From Neisseria subflava (lineage in GTDB: Bacteria; Pseudomonadota; Gammaproteobacteria; Burkholderiales; Neisseriaceae), in contig NZ_CP039887.1 of the NCBI RefSeq assembly GCF_005221305.1, positions 1,116,001 to 1,180,000 on the forward strand: 64,000 bases of DNA. Direction: 5' to 3'. The stretch's first letter is position 1; every line of letters starts with the position of its first letter. A model generated the notes under the pieces. It saw nothing but the letters and a program-made list of their open reading frames with translations. It did not search any database and had not been told where the DNA came from. The translations under genes were made by a program, and so were the position numbers. Shown here in pieces: positions 16,422-26,060 of the stretch.

Positions 16422-17852
16422 TCAAGCTAATTTGGCTTTAATCAGCTCTTGAACTTGAGCCGGATTAGCCTTGCCTTTACTTGCTTTCATCACTTGGCCG
16501 ACAATCGCATTCAAGGCTTTTTCATTGCCGGAACGGAATTGTTCAATGGCTTTCGCATTGTTTGCCAACACTTCGTCCACCATCGCTTCAATTGCACCAG
16601 TGTCAGTAATTTGTTGCAAACCATGTTTCTCGATGATTTCGGCAATACCTGCTTCAGGCTCTGCCCACATTGCTTCAAAAGCTTTTTTCGCCAGTTTGCT
16701 GCTTAATGTTCCATCTGCAACTTTAGCAACCAACTCAGCAAGACGTGGAGCTGTAATCGGGCTTTCAGTCAGTTCCAAACCTTCTTTGTTCAAGGTAGCG
16801 GCAAGCTCGCCGTTCATCCAGTTCGCCGTCAATTTACCTTGGCCGCAGGCTTTGGCCGCTTCTTCAAAATAGGCAGCTTGAGCGCGGCTGGCAGTCAACA
16901 GGCGCGCATCATAGTCAGACACGCCGTAATCGGCAACAAAACGCGCCGCCATTTCATGCGGCAACTCAGGCATTTGCTCTTTGGCTTTTTGCAACTGGCC
17001 GTCTGAAATAATGACCGGCAGCAAATCCGGATCTGGGAAATAGCGGTAATCGTGCGCATCTTCTTTCAAACGCATCACACGGGTTTCGCCTTTTTCAGGG
17101 TCAAACAGCATGGTTGCCTGCTGTACTTTACCGCCGTCTTCCAAAATTTCGATTTGCGCTTCCACTTCATAATTGATGGCTTGTTCCAAGAAGCGGAAAG
17201 AGTTGAGGTTTTTGATTTCACGGCGTATACCGAACTCAGCCTGACCTTTTGGACGTACAGAAACGTTGGCATCGACGCGGAACGAGCCTTCCGCCATATT
17301 GCCGTCGCAAATATCCAACCAAGTTACCAAACCATGCAATGCTTTAGCGTATGCCACGGCTTCGGCTGCGGAACGCATTTCCGGCTCGGAGACAACTTCC
17401 AACAAAGGCGTACCGGCACGGTTCAAGTCAATACCAGTAGCACCGTTCAAACCTTCATGTACGGATTTACCCGCATCTTCTTCCATGTGCGCACGGGTAA
17501 CATTGATGGTTTTAACTTCATCGCCTACTACGATTTCTAGTTTGCCGTGTTCAACAATCGGCAAATCCAACTGGCTGATTTGATAGCCTTTTGGCAAATC
17601 AGGATAAAAATAGTTTTTACGGTCGAACACGTTTTTCTGATTGATTTTCGCATCCAAAGCCAAACCGAGTTTGATGGCTTTTTCGACGACTTCGCGGTTC
17701 ATTACCGGCAATACGCCCGGCAACGCACACTCAACCACGCTGGCGTGGGCATTAGGCTCGGCACCGAATGCAGTGGATGCGCCGCTGAAGATTTTGGATT
17801 GGGTGTTGAGTTGGACGTGGATTTCCAGTCCGATTACGGTTTCCCAAGTCAT
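16422..17852 (-). CDS. gatB: Asp-tRNA(Asn)/Glu-tRNA(Gln) amidotransferase subunit B
   Basis: A 476-residue subunit that binds mischarged Glu-tRNA(Gln) (and Asp-tRNA(Asn)), phosphorylates the side chain and transfers ammonia delivered from GatA. The N-terminal WETVIGLEIHVQL, the SLPG-type box (CALPGVLPVMN), NYFYPDLPKGYQISQ and DAHDYRYFPDPDL are characteristic. The C-terminal Yqey-like tail domain (about 330-476) is complete. The operon order on the minus strand is gatC, gatA, a DUF535 gene, a TRIC-type gene, then gatB, so the three subunits are not contiguous. Confidence 0.98.
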   Translation of the reverse strand: MTWETVIGLEIHVQLNTQSKIFSGASTAFGAEPNAHASVVECALPGVLPVMNREVVEKAIKLGLALDAKINQKNVFDRKNYFYPDLPKGYQISQLDLPIVEHGKLEIVVGDEVKTINVTRAHMEEDAGKSVHEGLNGATGIDLNRAGTPLLEVVSEPEMRSAAEAVAYAKALHGLVTWLDICDGNMAEGSFRVDANVSVRPKGQAEFGIRREIKNLNSFRFLEQAINYEVEAQIEILEDGGKVQQATMLFDPEKGETRVMRLKEDAHDYRYFPDPDLLPVIISDGQLQKAKEQMPELPHEMAARFVADYGVSDYDARLLTASRAQAAYFEEAAKACGQGKLTANWMNGELAATLNKEGLELTESPITAPRLAELVAKVADGTLSSKLAKKAFEAMWAEPEAGIAEIIEKHGLQQITDTGAIEAMVDEVLANNAKAIEQFRSGNEKALNAIVGQVMKASKGKANPAQVQELIKAKLA

Positions 17853-17903
17853 AAGGGTCTTTCTGTCGAAAAAAAGTTAATCGGTTAAATGAGTGATTCG
17901 TTT

Positions 17904-17946
17904 TTCAGACGGCCTGAATAAGAAATCCATAAGAGGCCGTCTGTAA
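17904..17946 (-). terminator. Uptake-sequence stem between the TRIC-type gene and gatB
   Basis: TTCAGACGGCCT and a degenerate AGGCCGTCTG copy face each other with an 18-base spacer. There is no T-run, so it is weak at best. Confidence 0.4.
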
Positions 17947-17953
17947 GATAAGT

Positions 17954-18574
17954 TTATTTCCTGCGGCGTTGGAACCCGGGAAGTTGCCAATGAAAACGGT
18001 ATGCAGTCAGGCGAAACAACAATCCGCCGGCAAAGAGCAGGTTTAACGTAAAAATATTAATCCAGCCCAAATGCCCGAACAGATAAATCAGCCCGCCAAT
18101 CAAAATGGCTACGCTGCCGTAAAGGTCGGTGCGCAAAATCATCGGCACATCATTGACCAAAATATCGCGCGCAATACCGCCGCCAACGGCAGTCACAAAA
18201 GCCAAAGAAATAACGCCAAACAAATTGAGCTGCAAGGCCATACCGATTTGTGCGCCGGTAATGCTGAAAGCTGCCAAACCGATGGCATCGGCAATAATAA
18301 AAGCAGCGGCCAAATAGGTGCTGCGATAGCGTTGCACCCTTATCAACCACGCAATGGCAAGCGTGGCAAACACAACTATCAACGCATCGGTTTGCAAAAA
18401 CACTTGCGGAATCCGGCCGACCAAACCATCGCGTATCATGCCGCCGCCAACAGCCGTCAGTAACGCCGTAATGACGACACCGAGTACATCTAATTGCTTG
18501 TTGTAGCCGACCAAATAGCCGGAAATGGCAAACGCGGCTGTCCCAATGATTTGAATGAAGTCGGTTGTATTCAT
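17954..18574 (-). CDS. TRIC/UPF0126 family inner-membrane protein
   Basis: A 206-residue membrane protein with about seven hydrophobic segments and an internal duplication. Each half carries the signature GGG-x-x-RD: GGGMIRDGLVGRIP and GGGIARDILVNDVP. This is the bacterial UPF0126 (YicG-like) family, related in fold to trimeric intracellular cation channels; some members have been linked to glycine uptake. Transport specificity cannot be read from sequence. It starts 28 bases after the DUF535 gene and is probably co-transcribed within the gat cluster. Confidence 0.88.
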   Translation of the reverse strand: MNTTDFIQIIGTAAFAISGYLVGYNKQLDVLGVVITALLTAVGGGMIRDGLVGRIPQVFLQTDALIVVFATLAIAWLIRVQRYRSTYLAAAFIIADAIGLAAFSITGAQIGMALQLNLFGVISLAFVTAVGGGIARDILVNDVPMILRTDLYGSVAILIGGLIYLFGHLGWINIFTLNLLFAGGLLFRLTAYRFHWQLPGFQRRRK

Positions 18575-18602
18575 ATATATGTTTAATTCATCAGATGATA
18601 GT

Positions 18603-19478
18603 TTATTTTATAGGCGCTAAACCATTTCTTATCTGCTCTTCTATTTCATCTAGCATCTGATAACGCTTACGATACATAGACCGTTTTTTGCTTTCGATTT
18701 CCTCAAAATTTTTACGTACCGGCTCTTTTGGAAGATGCCATAATCCATCAACACCTTTTTGAGCACCATGCTCCTGCCAAAACTGGTCATAGTTCATTTT
18801 GACACGTTTCTTCAAGCGCCAACGTAGCTTAACTTGCCTATCTTGTGTGATACCAATCACACCATCCAGCTTTAATGCAATAGCAAAATATTGCAATGCA
18901 TGCACCATCAATTGCTGAGGACGCAATCCATGTAGCTTCTTAGTTAAATCCCGTACGGTATCTTTCGCCTCTTCTCCTGCTGGTCCCTGAAGGGAGGCTG
19001 CAAGCAGCATATTATTTACAAAGGCGAATGTTGTCATATACAGACGTTTTCCATTGCTTTCTCGTAAAGAAAGAGACCACATTCCCTCATCGACGCAATT
19101 GTCATTTCGGTTAAGCCAAATCTCAAGGCCGTCTGAAGGTTTTGCCAAAACAATATGAAAGGAACGGGTTTTCATATCCATTACTCTTTCTTTTCCAAAC
19201 AGCTTTTCTGCAGCCTCAAAATCTGACTGCATAATTTTTAACCTATCATGACCACTAAATTTCTTATCAACAAACTCATGTATCAAAGGATAGGCATCTT
19301 GGGGCATTTGACTAAAAAAACTTTGGCATATTTCCGAAGCATTTACAAACTGCTCAAATGCCTTAATTTCTTTACGATACCACAATGTCCTCAATGTAAA
19401 TTTTAAATGTTGCGTTTTAAACTTTGGTGCATTCTGATAAACAGTTTTAAATCCCGGAAAAGAAAACTTTTCAGGCAT
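18603..19478 (-). CDS. VirK/YbjX family (DUF535) protein
   Basis: A 291-residue soluble protein of the DUF535 family (VirK of Shigella, YbjX of E. coli). Visible conserved parts are the ATLRTLWYR-like N-terminal region (FTLRTLWYRKEIKAF), WSLSLR, and LLAASLQGPAGEEAKDTVRDLTKKLHGLRPQQLM, followed by DGVIGIT and a basic C-terminal third. Family members are tied to virulence-factor expression or stress resistance, but no biochemical activity is established. GGGAG precedes the ATG, which lies 15 bases after the gatA stop, so it is translated from the gat transcript. Base composition is visibly more AT-rich than gatA and gatB, which suggests it was inserted into the cluster. Confidence 0.85.
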   Translation of the reverse strand: MPEKFSFPGFKTVYQNAPKFKTQHLKFTLRTLWYRKEIKAFEQFVNASEICQSFFSQMPQDAYPLIHEFVDKKFSGHDRLKIMQSDFEAAEKLFGKERVMDMKTRSFHIVLAKPSDGLEIWLNRNDNCVDEGMWSLSLRESNGKRLYMTTFAFVNNMLLAASLQGPAGEEAKDTVRDLTKKLHGLRPQQLMVHALQYFAIALKLDGVIGITQDRQVKLRWRLKKRVKMNYDQFWQEHGAQKGVDGLWHLPKEPVRKNFEEIESKKRSMYRKRYQMLDEIEEQIRNGLAPIK

Positions 19479-19493
19479 ATAGACTCCCTACCC

Positions 19494-20942
19494 TTATTCC
19501 GGCGCTTTAGTGTGCCAATCGCTGTTCAGTTGAACTTGATGTGCTGCACCCAAAATTTTGGCTTCGGAGAAATAGTTGCCGATAAATTGCACACCAATCG
19601 GCAGGCCGTTTGTGCTGAAACCGGCAGGCAGAGTCAGTGCAGGCAAACCGGCAAGGTTTACGGCGATGGTGTAAATATCGGACAAGTACATTTGCACAGG
19701 GTCGTGAATGTCGCTGCCGAGTTTAGGCGCGGCAGTCGGCGCAGTCGGCGCCAAAATGAAATCACATTGACCAAAGGCCGTCTGAAAATCATTGGCTACA
19801 AGGCGGCGCAGTTTTTGCGCTTTCAAGTAGTACGCATCGTAGTAACCATGACTCAATACATAAGTACCGATCATGATACGGCGCTTAACCTCACTGCCGA
19901 AACCTTCGGCACGGGTGTTGCTGTACATTTCTTCAAGGTCGCCGAATTGCGCTGCACGGTGGCCGTAACGTACGCCGTCGAAACGGGACAAGTTGGTACT
20001 TGCTTCTGCAGAGGCGAGAACGTAATAAGCGGGAATCGACAATGATGTTTGCGGCAGGGAAACTTCAACAGTCTCCGCTCCTTGTGCTTTGAGCAAATCG
20101 ATAACGCTTTGCAAGGCCGTCTGAACATCGGCATCCGCGCCTTCGCCGAAATATTCTTTAGGCAAACCGATTTTCAAACCTTTGAGCGGCTTGTCTAAAT
20201 CACGTGTGTAGTCTTCTTTGTCACGCTCCAAACTGGTGGAATCGCGCTCGTCAAAGCTGGCCATGGCGTTCAACAAAATCGCACAGTCTTCGGCCGTTTG
20301 CGCCATAGGGCCGGCTTGGTCGAAGCTGGAAGCATAGGCAACCATACCGAAACGTGAAACCGTACCGTAAGTCGGCTTGATGCCGGTAATACCGCAATGC
20401 GATGCAGGCTGACGGATAGAACCGCCGGTATCCGAACCCAAGGCAGCCGGTGCCAAACGCGCCGCAATCACGGCAGCCGAACCGCCTGACGAACCGCCGG
20501 GAACATGTTCAAGATTCCATGGGTTTTTGGTTGCGCCGTAGAACGAAGTCTCATTGGTCGAACCCATGGCAAATTCGTCCATATTGGTACGGCCAAGAGT
20601 CACCATGCCGGCATCCAACAGGTTTTGCACCACAGTGGCAGTATAAGGAGAAACAAAGTTATCCAACATTTTGGAGCTGCATGCACTGCGCCAACCTGTT
20701 TGGCAGAAAATATCTTTGTAAGCAACCGGCACACCGGTCAAAGCCGTTGCATTACCGGCCGCGATACGCGCATCGGCTGCTTTGGCTTCAGCAAGGGTCT
20801 TATCTTGATCGATGGTCACATAGCCATTGATGGCAGGGTTTTTCGCAGCAATAGCGGCCAAATATTCGGTCGCCAATTCGACTGCAGAAATTTGTTTGGA
20901 TTGCAGCAGGCTGCTGGCTTGTTTGAGCGTGTAAGCGGTCAT
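19494..20942 (-). CDS. gatA: Asp-tRNA(Asn)/Glu-tRNA(Gln) amidotransferase subunit A
   Basis: A 482-residue amidase-signature enzyme that hydrolyses glutamine and channels ammonia to GatB. The Ser-cisSer-Lys triad is visible as K76 (PVAYKDIF), S151 (PGGSSGGSA) and S175 (GSDTGGSIRQPA). FDQAGP and the C-terminal LPAGFSTNGLPIGVQFIG box are also family features. gatC lies 150 bp upstream, with an uptake-sequence stem between them. Length is normal and nothing key is missing. Confidence 0.98.
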   Translation of the reverse strand: MTAYTLKQASSLLQSKQISAVELATEYLAAIAAKNPAINGYVTIDQDKTLAEAKAADARIAAGNATALTGVPVAYKDIFCQTGWRSACSSKMLDNFVSPYTATVVQNLLDAGMVTLGRTNMDEFAMGSTNETSFYGATKNPWNLEHVPGGSSGGSAAVIAARLAPAALGSDTGGSIRQPASHCGITGIKPTYGTVSRFGMVAYASSFDQAGPMAQTAEDCAILLNAMASFDERDSTSLERDKEDYTRDLDKPLKGLKIGLPKEYFGEGADADVQTALQSVIDLLKAQGAETVEVSLPQTSLSIPAYYVLASAEASTNLSRFDGVRYGHRAAQFGDLEEMYSNTRAEGFGSEVKRRIMIGTYVLSHGYYDAYYLKAQKLRRLVANDFQTAFGQCDFILAPTAPTAAPKLGSDIHDPVQMYLSDIYTIAVNLAGLPALTLPAGFSTNGLPIGVQFIGNYFSEAKILGAAHQVQLNSDWHTKAPE

Positions 20943-21017
20943 TGTGCCGTACTTTCTATAAAACAGTTTTTGCTTTCAAAACAGATATTGAAAACATCCG
21001 TTTAAATCAATAAATCG

Positions 21018-21050
21018 GGCCGTCTAAACAGAATATCCTTTCAGACGGCC
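21018..21050 (-). terminator. Uptake-sequence stem between gatC and gatA
   Basis: A degenerate copy (GGCCGTCTAAA) facing TTTCAGACGGCC with a 10-base spacer. As it separates genes that must be made together, it is unlikely to be a strong terminator. Confidence 0.45.
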
Positions 21051-21092
21051 TTGCAATAGGGTTTTGCCGATAAGCAAAGGCCGTCTGAAACC

Positions 21093-21383
21093 TTATTCTT
21101 CAATCACTTGAGGAACGATATACAGGCGGTTGCGCACTTCGGGGGCAACAGCCTGATATTCTGCAGCGTGATCGGTTTCAGTCACTTTATCTTCGCGCAG
21201 GCGCAAAGCGGCTTCGTGCGGATGCGCCATGGGTTCGATGCCGTCGGTATTGACGCTTTGCATATTTTCAACCATGGCGAAAATGTCGTTCAACTCGGCA
21301 AGCGTTTTGTTTTTTTCTTCGTCCGTTAAAGTGAGGCGCGAGAGTTTTGCTATTTTTTCCACATCATTTAAGCTTAAAGCCAT
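21093..21383 (-). CDS. gatC: Asp-tRNA(Asn)/Glu-tRNA(Gln) amidotransferase subunit C
   Basis: A 96-residue small subunit that wraps around and stabilises GatA in the GatCAB complex. The N-terminal VEKIAKLSRLTLTDEE and the central VNTDGIEPMAHPHEAALRLREDKV are typical. It is the first gene of the minus-strand gat cluster and is divergent from mreB; the 220-bp gap between them should hold both promoters, though I could not place them with confidence. Confidence 0.97.
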   Translation of the reverse strand: MALSLNDVEKIAKLSRLTLTDEEKNKTLAELNDIFAMVENMQSVNTDGIEPMAHPHEAALRLREDKVTETDHAAEYQAVAPEVRNRLYIVPQVIEE

Positions 21384-21607
21384 AAAAAATCCTTGTCTGA
21401 TAGCAATGCCTCTTGGGTTTGGGGTATCATTGCATTTCGTCTTCTATGAAGCGAAGAATTATAACCGAAAACCAAACAGGTTGGCATGGTGTTTTAATTC
21501 AGACGGCCTTTTAAGGGGGCATTTATCCGTCTAAAACTGTGTACCTGTTTTTCTTATTTTAAATAATGCTAAACACATCCGGGCTGGGCCGGAATTTCAG
21601 GAATCCT

Positions 21608-22648
21608 ATGTTTCGTCTTTTATCTCGTTTCCTCTCCAATGATATTGCCATCGACTTGGGCACAGCCAACACGTTGATTTTTGTACGTGGCAAAGGGATT
21701 GTTTTGGATGAGCCGTCTATGGTTGCGATTCAATCCGGCGCAGGCAATAAAAGTAAAATTATAGCCGTGGGCACGGAAGCCAAAAAAATGCAGGGGCGTG
21801 CGCCGCGCAATATTGAAATTGTCCGCCCGATGAGGGACGGCGTGATTGCTGATTTTGTGATTACCGAGCGTATGCTGGGTATGTTGATTAAAAAAGCCAC
21901 CGAAGGACGATCTTTGGTTCCGCCTCGTGTGGTTATCTGTGTTCCGGGCGGCTCCACCCAAGTGGAACGTAAAGCGATTTTGGATTCTGCGTTTGCTGCC
22001 GGAGCGGCAAGCGTACATTTGATTGAAGAACCGATGGCCGCCGCTTTAGGCGCGGGCTTGCCAATTGAAGATGCGGCAGGTTCGATGATTGTCGATATTG
22101 GCGGCGGTACGACTGAAATCGGTATTCTTTCGCTGGGCGGCATGGCCTATTCTGCTTCTGTCCGCGCAGCCGGCGATGAATTCGATAAAAGCATCATCCA
22201 TTACCTTCGCCGCCATCGCGGTGTCTTGATTGGCGAAGCTACGGCCGAAGAATTGAAGAAACAAATCGGCTCGGCCTCGGGCTTTGAAACCGAAACAGCC
22301 ATGCGCATTAAAGGCCGCAATCTGGCCGAAGGTACGCCTAAATCCTTGGCTGTTACTTCAACTGAAATCCGTGAAGCATTGAGTGAAACGGTAAATCAAA
22401 TCATCCGTGCCGTCCGTCTGGCTTTAGAACAGGCTCCACCCGAACTGGCCGGCGACATCGCCGACCGCGGTATTATGCTGACCGGCGGCGGTGCGCTTCT
22501 GCACGGTATCGATACCGTCTTGGCCGACGCAACCGGCCTGCCCGTCGGTATTGCCGACCAACCTCTGAACTGCGTTGCCTATGGTGCCGGTAAGGCTTTG
22601 GACTATATCGGCAAATGGGATGATACCGTATTCACGGAAAACCCATAA
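21608..22648 (+). CDS. mreB: Rod shape-determining actin-like protein MreB
   Basis: A bacterial actin of 346 residues that forms membrane-bound filaments and directs lateral wall synthesis. The start at 21608 (MFRLLSRFLSNDIAIDLGTAN) has AGGAAT upstream and matches the family N-terminus with its amphipathic helix; an in-frame ATG 14 codons earlier is less likely. Phosphate 1 is DLGTANTL, phosphate 2 is VDIGGGTTEIG, and the adenosine box is LTGGGALLHGI. It is the first gene of mreB-mreC-mreD-mrdA-rodA. Meningococcus and gonococcus are known to lack this machinery, so its intact state here is informative about the species. Confidence 0.98.
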   Translation: MFRLLSRFLSNDIAIDLGTANTLIFVRGKGIVLDEPSMVAIQSGAGNKSKIIAVGTEAKKMQGRAPRNIEIVRPMRDGVIADFVITERMLGMLIKKATEGRSLVPPRVVICVPGGSTQVERKAILDSAFAAGAASVHLIEEPMAAALGAGLPIEDAAGSMIVDIGGGTTEIGILSLGGMAYSASVRAAGDEFDKSIIHYLRRHRGVLIGEATAEELKKQIGSASGFETETAMRIKGRNLAEGTPKSLAVTSTEIREALSETVNQIIRAVRLALEQAPPELAGDIADRGIMLTGGGALLHGIDTVLADATGLPVGIADQPLNCVAYGAGKALDYIGKWDDTVFTENP

Positions 22649-22659
22649 GGTAGATGGTT

Positions 22660-23502
22660 ATGGAACGCTCTTCTTTGCGCTTTGACGAGGCAAAAGGCCC
22701 TAAGCTGTTGCCTCGTTTTGTCGTTTATATCGCTCTGGCTACCGGCATGATTGTGGCCGATTACCGCTTTTCATTAATGCAGCCTATACGTGCGGCAGTA
22801 ATGCCTATGCTCTACCCTGCTCAATGGCTGGCGAATCAACCTGTTCAACTTTATCAATATTTTGCCGACCTCTCCCAGTCTAAATCCGAGCTCTTGGAAC
22901 AAAACCGCCAACTTCTGGAAGAAAATGGTCGTCTGAAAATTGATTTGCAGCGAGATAAAGTCAATACCGATGAATTGCGCGAATTAAAAAAACTATACGG
23001 TTTACAACAAAAAAGCATTCACAACGTTATCGGCGCGGAAGTCATTTCCAATGGCAAAGATCCGCTTTCCGAAAGACTGATTATCGGCAAGGGCAGTCAA
23101 GACGGCTTGAAAGTTGGCGATACGGTCATCGATCAAAGCGGTTTGATTGGCCTGTTGACACAAGTTCACACACAAAGTGCGGAAATTGGGCTGATTTCAG
23201 GCGGACAAAGCATTGTCCCCATAGCCGTCAGCCGTACCGGCGAACGCAACTTGGCATACGGCAATGGCAACGGTTTGGATTTGCGCTATTTCCCAACCGG
23301 CTCCGACTTGAAACCCGGCGATGTTCTGCTGACTTCCGGTTTGGACGGTACTTATCCGGCGGGGATTCCCGTTGCAACCGTCAGCAAGGTTGTCCGTGCA
23401 TCGGGAACGCCTTATTACGATACGCAATTGACGCCTTTGGCCGCTTTACGCAGCAGCCGTTTTGTCTTGGTACTTTCTTCCGCCCCTTCTTCCCCACGCT
23501 GA
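22660..23502 (+). CDS. mreC: Rod shape-determining protein MreC
   Basis: A bitopic inner-membrane protein of 280 residues that links MreB to the periplasmic part of the elongasome and activates PBP2. One membrane segment lies near residues 20-40, then a coiled coil (about 65-110, rich in E, L and N), then the beta-barrel MreC domain with ISNGKDPLSERLIIGKGSQDGLKVGD and LTSGLDGTYPAGIPV. Two ATG codons stand six bases apart; the second is chosen because AAGG lies nine bases ahead of it and only three ahead of the first (22654). The gap to mreB is 11 bases. Confidence 0.96.
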   Translation: MERSSLRFDEAKGPKLLPRFVVYIALATGMIVADYRFSLMQPIRAAVMPMLYPAQWLANQPVQLYQYFADLSQSKSELLEQNRQLLEENGRLKIDLQRDKVNTDELRELKKLYGLQQKSIHNVIGAEVISNGKDPLSERLIIGKGSQDGLKVGDTVIDQSGLIGLLTQVHTQSAEIGLISGGQSIVPIAVSRTGERNLAYGNGNGLDLRYFPTGSDLKPGDVLLTSGLDGTYPAGIPVATVSKVVRASGTPYYDTQLTPLAALRSSRFVLVLSSAPSSPR

Positions 23503-23506
23503 TTTC

Positions 23507-24007
23507 ATGAACGATTTTGACGATTCTTACCGTGCAGTACCGCTGCACATCATGGCGGCCAGTCTCATAGTGATGATGATACTGGACTTTATGCCGTTTT
23601 CCTTTGACGGATTCTTTTGGCTGCCTGAAATGACGGCACTGATGTTGCTGTATTGGACATTGCACCAACCGCAACGCGCAGGCATGGGACTGGCTTTTGC
23701 CATCGGTCTGATTGTCGATGCCGCAACCGCCGCGACTTTGGGCTTGCACGCCCTGTCTTACGTCGTAATGACTTATTTCATCTTAAACCGCCGCCGCCAA
23801 ATCATGCTTTACGGCCACATTATGCAATTGGCCGCTGTATTGGCTGCACTGCTTCTCAATCAGGCCGTCTTAACTGTTGCCCGTTTGTTTCTTAATCATC
23901 AGGTCATCACTTTGCAAGGCTTTGTTGCCCCACTTGTCGGCGCATTACTTTGGCCGATACTCAGCCAGCTAATGTTGATTGTGACCCGTATTTACCGCTC
24001 CCGCTGA
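23507..24007 (+). CDS. mreD: Rod shape-determining protein MreD
   Basis: A 166-residue integral membrane protein with about five membrane segments, the standard form of MreD in the elongation complex. The chosen ATG (MNDFDDSYRAVPLH) begins four bases after the mreC stop; a longer frame would require a TTG within mreC. Recognisable features are the GFFWLPEMTALMLLYW segment and the GLIVDAATAATLGLHALSYV box common to MreD proteins. mrdA follows after four bases. Confidence 0.93.
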   Translation: MNDFDDSYRAVPLHIMAASLIVMMILDFMPFSFDGFFWLPEMTALMLLYWTLHQPQRAGMGLAFAIGLIVDAATAATLGLHALSYVVMTYFILNRRRQIMLYGHIMQLAAVLAALLLNQAVLTVARLFLNHQVITLQGFVAPLVGALLWPILSQLMLIVTRIYRSR

Positions 24008-24011
24008 AAAG

Positions 24012-26060
24012 ATGAAACCGATTCTTCCACGCCGTCTTTCCGGTGGTCAACATACCAAAAAACCTTCTGCTCAGGCAGCACAAGCCGACGCTTTGTTGCG
24101 CCTGCTCGTTGCTTTTATCCTGATCGTCATCTTCTTTTCCATCTTGCTGGCGCGGTTCTTTTACCTACAAGTGACTCAACACAACGAGTTTTCCGGTCAG
24201 GCATCGAGCAACCGCATCACCCTGATTCCAACGCCGCCTGTACGCGGCGAAATCGTCGATATCAACGGCGTTCCTTTGGCCAAAAACTATCCAGTCTTTT
24301 CGCTTGAAGTTATTCCCAGCCGCATCGAAGGCAAGATGGAAGATGTCATTGAAGCATTGAAAAAATATGTTGATATTACGCCGACAGATTTAAAACGCTT
24401 CAAAAAATACCGCGAAAGCTATCGAAAATTTGAAAATATCCCGCTCAAGCTCAGGCTGACCGATGAAGAGGCCGCCCGTTTGTCCGTACATCTGCGCGAA
24501 TTTAAAGGCGTAGAGGTCAACTCACGCACATTCCGCGAATATCCTTACGGCAAACTGACTTCCCATTTCTTAGGCTATATCGGCCGTATTAGCGATAAAG
24601 ACAAAGAAATGCTGGAAGAAGAAGGCCTGACCGCCCTCTACCGCGGCAGTACGCATATCGGCAAATCCGGCTTGGAAAAATATTACGAACACCAGCTTCA
24701 TGGCATTCCAGGCTATCAGGAAGTCGAAAAAGACGCTTACGGCAATATCGTCCGCGTATTGAAAAATGTTCCGTCCAAAATGGGGCAAACCTTGCGCCTG
24801 GGCATGGATATCCGTATGCAGCAGGAAGCCGACCGCATTTTAGGCGACCGCCGTGGCGCATTGGTGGCCATCAATCCGCAAGACGGTACTGTTTTGGCTT
24901 TTGTTTCCAAGCCTTCCTTCGATCCCAACCTCTTTATTGACGGCATCGACAGTGATACTTGGAAAATGCTGAATGACGATTGGAAAAAGCCTTTGATCAA
25001 CCGCGTTACCCAAGGCCTTTACCCGCCGGGTTCTACATTCAAACCCTTTATGGGCATGGCCTTATTGGAAAGCGGCAAAATCACTCAAAACACCATCATC
25101 CCCGCTCCCGGCGCATGGAGCATACCCGGCAGCCGCCATATTTTCCGTGACTCTGTCCGAAGCGGCCACGGCTCGGCCAACTTGAGCAAAGCCATTCAAG
25201 TATCTTCAGATACCTTCTTTTACCGCTTGGGTTACGAAATGGGTATCGATAAAGCCTCTCCGTATCTGGCGCAATTCGGTTTCGGCCAAAAAACCGGCAT
25301 TGACCTGCCCAGCGAATATACAGGCGTTTTGCCTAGCCGCGAATGGAAAGCCAAACGCTTTGCCAAATCTTCCGATCCGACCGCCAAAGAATGGCGCGCC
25401 GGCGAAATGGTTTCTGTCAGCATCGGCCAAGGCTACAACGCCTACACGCCTTTACAAATGGCACATGCGACAGCTTCTCTGGCCAATAACGGTGTCGTTT
25501 ATCAGCCGCATTTGGTCAAAGAAGTATTGGATTTCGGCGCACGCAAAATTACCCGCATCAACCCCAATCCCGAGCGCCAAATTCCGTTCAAAGCCGACAA
25601 CTTCGAATACGTCAAACGCGCAATGGAAAAGGTATTGAAACCGGGCGGTACGGCGCACCGTATTGGTGGCGGACTTGCTTATACAATGGGCGGTAAAACA
25701 GGTACGGCCCAGGTCGTACAAATCAAACAGGGAGGCCGCTACAACGCCGCAGCCCTGCGCGAACAACACCGCGACCACGCATGGTTTATCTCGTTTGCAC
25801 CATTGGAAAAACCTGAAATCGCCATTGCCGTTATTTTGGAAAACGGCGGCTGGGGTGCGTATGCCGCGCCATTGGCTCGTGAAATGACTGATTTTTATAT
25901 GCTTCACGTCAAACCGCAGCAGTTTTCAGACGGCCTTGAGTCAGATTTAGCCAAAACTGAAACAACGGACAAGCATCAGCCTATTACCAGCATTTTCCAA
26001 TCTGCCTACGGACTGACTCCGACAAGCCCTGCCTCACAGCCGGAGGTTCATCATGAATAA
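24012..26060 (+). CDS. mrdA: Penicillin-binding protein 2 (elongation transpeptidase)
   Basis: A class B PBP of 682 residues that cross-links lateral-wall peptidoglycan together with RodA. One membrane anchor lies at about 28-52, the dimerisation/pedestal domain follows with PTPPVRGEIVDINGVPLA and REYPYG, and the transpeptidase domain has SxxK at S341-K344 (PGSTFKPF), SxD at S398-D400 and KTG at K562-G564 (GGKTGTAQ). The SxD form of the second motif is normal for PBP2. It is distinct from the septal PenA (FtsI). An uptake sequence is embedded in the C-terminal coding region. The last 8 bases overlap rodA. Confidence 0.97.
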   Translation: MKPILPRRLSGGQHTKKPSAQAAQADALLRLLVAFILIVIFFSILLARFFYLQVTQHNEFSGQASSNRITLIPTPPVRGEIVDINGVPLAKNYPVFSLEVIPSRIEGKMEDVIEALKKYVDITPTDLKRFKKYRESYRKFENIPLKLRLTDEEAARLSVHLREFKGVEVNSRTFREYPYGKLTSHFLGYIGRISDKDKEMLEEEGLTALYRGSTHIGKSGLEKYYEHQLHGIPGYQEVEKDAYGNIVRVLKNVPSKMGQTLRLGMDIRMQQEADRILGDRRGALVAINPQDGTVLAFVSKPSFDPNLFIDGIDSDTWKMLNDDWKKPLINRVTQGLYPPGSTFKPFMGMALLESGKITQNTIIPAPGAWSIPGSRHIFRDSVRSGHGSANLSKAIQVSSDTFFYRLGYEMGIDKASPYLAQFGFGQKTGIDLPSEYTGVLPSREWKAKRFAKSSDPTAKEWRAGEMVSVSIGQGYNAYTPLQMAHATASLANNGVVYQPHLVKEVLDFGARKITRINPNPERQIPFKADNFEYVKRAMEKVLKPGGTAHRIGGGLAYTMGGKTGTAQVVQIKQGGRYNAAALREQHRDHAWFISFAPLEKPEIAIAVILENGGWGAYAAPLAREMTDFYMLHVKPQQFSDGLESDLAKTETTDKHQPITSIFQSAYGLTPTSPASQPEVHHE

